Below, in pieces: positions 59,595 through 64,000 of a stretch of 64,000 bases of DNA. Below the pieces are notes generated by a model. The model had not been told where the DNA came from. It did not search any database and saw nothing but the letters and a program-made list of their open reading frames with translations. The stretch lies in assembly GCA_963748985.1 (NCBI GenBank), contig CAVVKQ010000004.1, positions 56,169-120,168 on the forward strand. Reading direction: 5' to 3'. A program made the translations under genes and the position numbers. This DNA comes from RPQJ01 sp963748985. Its GTDB lineage: Bacteria > Pseudomonadota > Gammaproteobacteria > Steroidobacterales > Steroidobacteraceae. The stretch's first letter is position 1; each line of letters begins with the position of its first letter.

Positions 59595-60602
59595 TCAGCG
59601 CCGGTAACTGGCAGGCTCGTTCAGGCCGACGAACGTGCCGCCGTTGCGCGCGCAGAGCTCACGCATCAGTGTCGCGAAACGCACGCTGGTGAACTGCGGT
59701 GCGTCCGGACGCACCGGAAACGCGAGCGCATGGATGCGCACCCTGCGCTGCCCGGTCCGGTCTTCACGATTGATCTGGTCGACCGCCCGCACGACCGAGT
59801 CCACCGAGGTGCCGGTGAACTCGTCGCCGAGCACGTACAGGCTGATGCGCTTGCCCGAGCTGTAATACGTGCGGATCGCCTCGACGATGCCCTCGACCGG
59901 GCTCGAGTTGCTGAACGGGAACCAGTCGCGCAGCCGGTCCACCACGAGCTTGCGCTGCGCGGGCGTGTCGGGCAGCCAGCGGCCACGATAGGACGGGAAC
60001 ATGTACGTGCCCTCGTCGCTCATGACCTGCCAGCCTTTCACCTGCGGGTAGGCATCGAGCACTTCCTGCATCTTGCGCAGCATCAGCGGCCAGGCGTAGT
60101 TGGCCATCGAACCCGAGGTGTCGATGATGAAGACGATGTACTCGCTGTCGACGGGCAGGCCGGCGACGGCATCCTGCGGCGCGCGCCGGTATTGCGCGCC
60201 GAGAACTTTCTTCATTTCCTCGGTGAGTTCCTGCTGCGCCGAGACCAGCTGGCCCTGCAGCTTGTTCGCCACCTCCGCGTCCTGGTCGCTCGCCTTGAAC
60301 TGGCCCTTCACGTCGCTCAAGTCCCCGCGCAGGCGCGCGAGCTTCTGCTTCACCACCGACAGCTGCTGCTCTCGCTGCGTGAGATCGCGATTGAGGATCT
60401 CGGTCTGGCCGCGAATGTCGTAGCGCTCTTCCTGCAGCTGCAGCAGTCGTCCCTCGAGATCCAGCCGCGATTTCTCGAGCGCCTTCGGCTCGCCGAACTT
60501 GCTCAGCATGAACAGCAGGATGATGGCGCCGAAGGCGCAGCAGATCGTGTCGAGGAACGACATGCTGAACACTTCGAAATCGCGCGCGCGGCGCCGGTTC
60601 AT
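59595..60602 (-). CDS. vWA protein 2 with TolR-like membrane segment
   Basis: The 335-aa protein has one membrane helix (about residues 13-34) with an aspartate inside its start, Asp18 in FSMSFLDTICCAFGAI. A coiled coil (about 38-135) and a von Willebrand factor A domain (about 152-330) follow. The MIDAS metal site is DTSGSM (Asp161, Ser163, Ser165). The segment FSMSFLDTICCAFGAI is identical to that of the preceding gene product. A charged residue in the helix after a short cytoplasmic tail is what TolR, ExbD and MotB use to couple to a MotA/TolQ channel. Start and stop overlap by four bases with the upstream gene. Confidence 0.85.
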   Translation of the reverse strand: MNRRRARDFEVFSMSFLDTICCAFGAIILLFMLSKFGEPKALEKSRLDLEGRLLQLQEERYDIRGQTEILNRDLTQREQQLSVVKQKLARLRGDLSDVKGQFKASDQDAEVANKLQGQLVSAQQELTEEMKKVLGAQYRRAPQDAVAGLPVDSEYIVFIIDTSGSMANYAWPLMLRKMQEVLDAYPQVKGWQVMSDEGTYMFPSYRGRWLPDTPAQRKLVVDRLRDWFPFSNSSPVEGIVEAIRTYYSSGKRISLYVLGDEFTGTSVDSVVRAVDQINREDRTGQRRVRIHALAFPVRPDAPQFTSVRFATLMRELCARNGGTFVGLNEPASYRR

Positions 60603-61699
60603 GGCCAGTCCCTGGCGGGCATCAGGAACGAGCCGTTGGTACGACGGGCCAGCGTCCAGAACGCGCCGGGCGCCGCCGGATCCCCTTCCATCGGCATCAG
60701 GATCACGTTTGCCGGCACGCGGTTGGGATACTTGCCAAGCGCGCGCTCGAACAACCTGAGGCGTCCATCACCATCGATCGTCTTGCGGACCGCCGGCGGC
60801 GTGGCGCCCTGCGTCGGCAAGCCGTCGGTGATGATAAAAACGTTGTCAGGCGCCGGACTCAGCGAGTTCATCAGCGTGAACGCATTCTCGAGACTCGTGC
60901 CATCCATTGGCACCGTGCGGCGCAGGTTCACGACGACGTCGGTCAGCGCCTGCGCATCGCTGCCGTCGAGCCAGCGTCCTGTGCTGCCGGGCACCACCGG
61001 CCACGCCTTCACGTTGAACGCGAGCACCTGGAATTTCGATTTTGGCGGAATCTGCGTCATCAGCCAGTCGACCGTGGCCACGGTGCGCCGCCATTTCACC
61101 GACATCAGCCGGCGCGTTTCCGACATGTTGCGCATCCGGATCACGTTGACGACCGTTTCGTCCAGCATGCTCGCCGAGACGTCGACGAGGATGACGATCC
61201 GCTCGCCGCCGAGCTTGAGGCCGCTCAGGTACTGACGATCGCCGGTGCCGACGAACCCCTTCACCCGGTTGCCCGGCTTGCCGGGCTCCGGCGTGCCGGC
61301 GGCGAGCCGGCGCTTCTCTTCGTCGATCTGCTTCAGGTCGGCCTTGAGCTTCTCGATCGCCTCGCGGCGTGAGATCGTCGTCTTGTCCGCGTCGGCGAGC
61401 TGCTCCCTGGTTTTTGCGGTTTCCTGCAGCACGCGGTCGGACAGTCCTTCGGCACGGACGGCCTCGGTCGTCGTCGTTTTCAGGCTGTTGCGCAGCACGA
61501 CGAGGTCGGCAAAGCCCTGCAGCACCTCCTCTTCGAGCTTGTCCACTTCCGCGCGCAGTTCGGACGTCTCGTTCTTGAAGGCCTTGTTGCCTGCCGCGTT
61601 CAGGATCATGTACAGCAGCACGATCGCGCCGAAGGCGCAGCAGATCGTGTCCAGGAAGGACATGCTGAAGATGTCGAACTTTTTTCTACGCCGCGCCAT
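60599..61699 (-). CDS. vWA protein 1 with TolR-like membrane segment
   Basis: The 366-aa protein has the same layout as its downstream neighbour: short basic N-terminus, membrane helix (about residues 12-34) with Asp17 and the pair Cys20-Cys21, coiled coil (about 42-131), then a vWA domain with MIDAS DVSASM (Asp163, Ser165, Ser167) and TDGLPTQG. Outside the membrane segment the two vWA proteins differ, so this is an old duplication. They may form a heteromeric stalk around the channel encoded upstream. The start lies 14 bases inside the end of the FHA-protein gene. Confidence 0.85.
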   Translation of the reverse strand: MARRRKKFDIFSMSFLDTICCAFGAIVLLYMILNAAGNKAFKNETSELRAEVDKLEEEVLQGFADLVVLRNSLKTTTTEAVRAEGLSDRVLQETAKTREQLADADKTTISRREAIEKLKADLKQIDEEKRRLAAGTPEPGKPGNRVKGFVGTGDRQYLSGLKLGGERIVILVDVSASMLDETVVNVIRMRNMSETRRLMSVKWRRTVATVDWLMTQIPPKSKFQVLAFNVKAWPVVPGSTGRWLDGSDAQALTDVVVNLRRTVPMDGTSLENAFTLMNSLSPAPDNVFIITDGLPTQGATPPAVRKTIDGDGRLRLFERALGKYPNRVPANVILMPMEGDPAAPGAFWTLARRTNGSFLMPARDWP

Positions 61700-63113
61700 G
61701 GTCCTGCAGCACGCGGATCAGTTCGAGCGCAACACCCGGTGCGCCGAGGCGCAGCACGTCACCCACGTTCAGCGCGAGCCGGCCGCCGATGCGCTCATCG
61801 TTGACGAACGTGCCATAGGTGCTGTGATCGACGACACAGGCCTGGCCGTCACGCAGCTCGAGCGTGCAGTGGGAACGCGACACGCCCGCGATGCCGGCGG
61901 GCAGGGTCAGGACGCGCGGCGCAGCGCCCACCGACCAACCCAGGGACAGGGGCACCGCGGTGATCGGCCAGGCGCGCCCGCGGAACAGCACGTGCGTCGG
62001 CACGGCATCGGCGGGCACCGCAGATGCCGCAGGTTCGACGGTTGCCGTCGAGTCCTGGGCGTCCGCCAGGGGCAATCGGTGCACCAGGGCGATCGAGTCC
62101 GCGGGACGGACGATGGCTGCGGCTGCGCGCAATGCTCCGATCGCCGGCGCACCCTGCGCCAGTTCGACGACGACACAGTCCCGCAACGCGGCCAGCCGGC
62201 CGACCAGGCCAGGTATCGATGCCACCCGGGGTGAGAAGCAGAGATGCAGGGCGGTGCCAGGCGGACGCGCGGCCTGCACCAGTCGCAGGATGTCGTCACT
62301 CAGCCGTGCCACGGCCGCTTCGAGCTGCGCGCGCGTGAATGAAATGCTGTGCATCGTCGAGCCCAGCTCGATCCCGGCCTCGATCTCGTCGGCCGTGGCA
62401 AGTGCCTGCAGCCAGGACGGCAGCAGGTCGTGCAGGCGCTGTTCGGACGCCGCCTGGTGCAACGGATCGAACCGCGTCTCACGCACGAACGCCGTTGCGA
62501 TGCTCTCGGCCATCACCTGCCGCAAGGCAAGCACGCCGGCGCCAGGCAGCAACTCGTAGCGTGTCCGGCGCAACGTGCCCTCGGCGCGTGACGCCTCGAC
62601 CAGCGTCGCCGTCGCTTGATGCAGTTGCAGGTCCAGGTGCAGCAGGCAGGGCGCCGGCGCGACCGTGGCGACCGCGGCGAGCCCTGCATCCACGAGGCCA
62701 CGCACGGACACGCCGCACTCGTTGGCAACGCCGACGAGCAGGCCGAGCTGTTCCCGCGAATAGCCGGGGGGCACAGCGAGCAACAGCTCTTCAACGCCGT
62801 GTCGTGCTTCCGCGGTGAGCACGGCGGACAGGTGCGCGTGCGCAAGATCAGCCGCCGTTGCGATACCGCGGGCCGACCACGGCAACGCATCCAGGCTGAG
62901 CGCCTGCCAGAACCGGTTCTGCGCATGCAGCGGCGCGATGCGGTAGCGTCGCATGGCTTCGCCACCCACGTGGACGCGGCCTTCGTGCAGCACTGCGAGT
63001 CCTGGACTTTCTTCGCCGGCAAGCACGGGGACGCCGTCTTCGCCCGTTCGCACGAGCAGCAGTCCGGCATCATTCAGTTCGACCGCGAGCAGGCTCATGG
63101 CGCGGCCGCTCAT
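61686..63113 (-). CDS. Actin/Hsp70-like protein with C-terminal FHA domain
   Basis: The 475-aa protein has an N-terminal region (about 1-330) that follows the Hsp70/actin plan: LLAVELNDAGLLLV at the start, ELLLAVPPGYSREQLGLL, VRGLVDAGLAAVAT and FSPRVASIPGLVGRLAAL. The strict phosphate-loop residues are poorly kept, so it may not hydrolyse ATP. The C-terminal ~95 residues are an FHA domain with SRSHCTLEL (about 412) and YGTFVNDERIGG, which binds phosphothreonine. It could sense phosphorylation and control the channel complex. Its start overlaps the channel gene's stop (ATGA). Confidence 0.78.
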   Translation of the reverse strand: MSGRAMSLLAVELNDAGLLLVRTGEDGVPVLAGEESPGLAVLHEGRVHVGGEAMRRYRIAPLHAQNRFWQALSLDALPWSARGIATAADLAHAHLSAVLTAEARHGVEELLLAVPPGYSREQLGLLVGVANECGVSVRGLVDAGLAAVATVAPAPCLLHLDLQLHQATATLVEASRAEGTLRRTRYELLPGAGVLALRQVMAESIATAFVRETRFDPLHQAASEQRLHDLLPSWLQALATADEIEAGIELGSTMHSISFTRAQLEAAVARLSDDILRLVQAARPPGTALHLCFSPRVASIPGLVGRLAALRDCVVVELAQGAPAIGALRAAAAIVRPADSIALVHRLPLADAQDSTATVEPAASAVPADAVPTHVLFRGRAWPITAVPLSLGWSVGAAPRVLTLPAGIAGVSRSHCTLELRDGQACVVDHSTYGTFVNDERIGGRLALNVGDVLRLGAPGVALELIRVLQDHGAA

Positions 63114-63907
63114 CTCACCATCATCTGGCGCACGACGTTCTCGTCGAGGAACGCTTCGGTGTCGAGCACCGCGCGCTCCTGGCGCAACTGGATCTGGTGC
63201 AGCATGAACATCACGAGAATGCTCAGGCCCAACGCAACGAGCGTCGAGTTGAAGGCGATGCCGAGGCCGGCAACCACGCCCGACACGTCGCCTTCGACCG
63301 CCTTGTGCGCCTGCTGCAGCGCTTCACCGATGCCGCGCACGGTGCCGATGAAGCCAATGGCGGGGATCGCCCACGCGACGTAGCGCACCATCGCGAGTTC
63401 CGCGTCGAGCCGGCCGAACTCGAGTTCGCACGTGTCGTGGATTGCCGACGAAACGTCCTGGATGTTGCGCGTGGCGCCGAACCGGTGCAGGCCGCTCATC
63501 AGCGCGCGCGGCAGCAGTTCGCCGCGCATGTCGTCGGGCAGGGCCTCGACTTGCCGCGCGTAGTCGCGCGAATCCTCGGGCAGGATCTTCATGCCTTCCG
63601 GCAGCCGCAGCAGGTCTGCGCCGAGCAGCCTCTGGCCGCGCCGCAGCGAGAATCCCTTGTACCCCATGATCGCCACGGACCAGAGCGCGAGCATGAAGCA
63701 TACTTCCTGTTCGTAGTCCTTGATGATGATGTAGAGGTTGCGCGCCGGGGCGAAGGTCGGGTCCTTTGCCATCTGCACCGCGTCGCTGGCAGCGACCGCC
63801 GCTGCCTGCGGGCGCACGACGGTGGCGTAGAAGCCCTGCACGATGATCACGATGGCGATCAGCGAAAAGACCTCGAACATGAACTCGCTGGTCTTGAACT
63901 TCTTCAT
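63110..63907 (-). CDS. MotA/TolQ/ExbB-family proton channel protein
   Basis: The 265-aa membrane protein has helices near residues 10-32, 65-83, 173-195 and 213-238. It carries the family block AWAIPAIGFIGTVRGIGEALQ, then GLGIAFNSTLVALGLSILVMF, the signature of MotA, TolQ and ExbB proton-channel subunits. The large cytoplasmic loop (about 85-170) is MotA-like. In known systems five such subunits surround two TolR/ExbD/MotB helices. Here the matching helices are probably those of the two vWA proteins in the same operon, since no TolR, ExbD or MotB gene is present. Confidence 0.88.
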   Translation of the reverse strand: MKKFKTSEFMFEVFSLIAIVIIVQGFYATVVRPQAAAVAASDAVQMAKDPTFAPARNLYIIIKDYEQEVCFMLALWSVAIMGYKGFSLRRGQRLLGADLLRLPEGMKILPEDSRDYARQVEALPDDMRGELLPRALMSGLHRFGATRNIQDVSSAIHDTCELEFGRLDAELAMVRYVAWAIPAIGFIGTVRGIGEALQQAHKAVEGDVSGVVAGLGIAFNSTLVALGLSILVMFMLHQIQLRQERAVLDTEAFLDENVVRQMMVR

Positions 63908-63927
63908 GGTGCGCTGGGCCTGTAGGT

Positions 63928-64000
63928 CAGATGTCGACGGGAAAGGCGACGTCGAAGTCGGGACGGACTTTTTCCGTGGGCTCGAAATGTTGCGGCGAAC
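63928..64000 (-). CDS. C-terminal end of an unknown gene, first seen in the operon
   Basis: Only the last ~23 codons are in the window, ending RPDFDVAFPVDI and TGA at 63928-63930. The gene lies 20 bases upstream of the channel gene on the same strand, so it belongs to the operon. The product cannot be identified from this tail. Confidence 0.55.

Noticed and set aside
58897..64000. Zorya-type defence system
   Set aside because: A MotA-like channel is present, but no ZorB (MotB/OmpA-like), ZorC, ZorD helicase or ZorE nuclease accompanies it; the vWA/FHA partners differ.
58897..64000. Tol-Pal or Ton system
   Set aside because: There is no TolR/ExbD, TolA, TolB or Pal, and the channel subunit has a MotA-like cytoplasmic loop.

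Overview
The window is GC-rich, gene-dense bacterial chromosome with short intergenic gaps, frequent 4-base ATGA overlaps and GTG starts. The gene set includes biosynthetic SpeA, AvtA, FadH, HrpB, an NlpC/P60 lipoprotein, a PBP4-type DacB, an AlgR/LytTR two-component pair and PAT-type Acs. It points to a Gammaproteobacterium, probably near Xanthomonadales, Nevskiales or Steroidobacterales. That placement is inferred from gene content, not from a phylogeny. No rRNA, tRNA, CRISPR array, prophage or transposase gene was seen.

Layout. 1-4.7 kb: end of a sulfurtransferase gene, speA, a GDT1-type cation exporter and an RRM/glycine-rich RNA-binding protein behind a long leader. 4.7-15.4 kb: a UvrD-like helicase, small membrane proteins and lipoproteins, an aldehyde dehydrogenase, a Nudix hydrolase, an unknown two-gene unit, mobB, a HAD phosphatase and avtA. 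15.4-21 kb: a double-length uvrA carrying a palindromic repeat inside its reading frame. 21-30.8 kb: a Pit phosphate transporter with its DUF47 partner, fadH, a LytS/LytTR two-component system, a nuclease and several small unknown proteins. 30.9-35.9 kb: histidine degradation (ftcD, hutU, hutI), with hutU frameshifted. 35.9-47.2 kb: a thioredoxin-fold lipoprotein, threonine aldolase, a secretin-fragment protein next to a ThiF-like protein, hydrolases and hrpB. 47.3-58.9 kb: a frameshifted DUF456 gene running into a dense repeat cluster, acs, a HIT protein, dacB, an MBL hydrolase, nadE, a MEMO-family protein and a TPR protein.

58.9-64 kb (minus strand) is the most interesting part. It is a tightly packed operon of at least six genes: an unknown gene cut by the window end, a MotA/TolQ/ExbB-type channel, an actin/Hsp70-like protein with an FHA domain, two von Willebrand factor A proteins and a lipoprotein. 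Both vWA proteins begin with the same membrane segment, which contains an aspartate and so resembles the TolR/ExbD/MotB partner of such channels. The set looks like an undescribed ion-driven envelope machine.

A second theme is repeats. Five loci carry in-phase 7-base arrays (GGGGTTA or AGTGAWT types), several arranged as inverted arms. Long REP-like palindromes occur between convergent genes and inside uvrA, and a mosaic repeat cluster lies between the DUF456 gene and acs. Two genes, hutU and the DUF456 gene, each carry a single-base frameshift in otherwise intact sequence. These are either recent mutations or sequencing errors.
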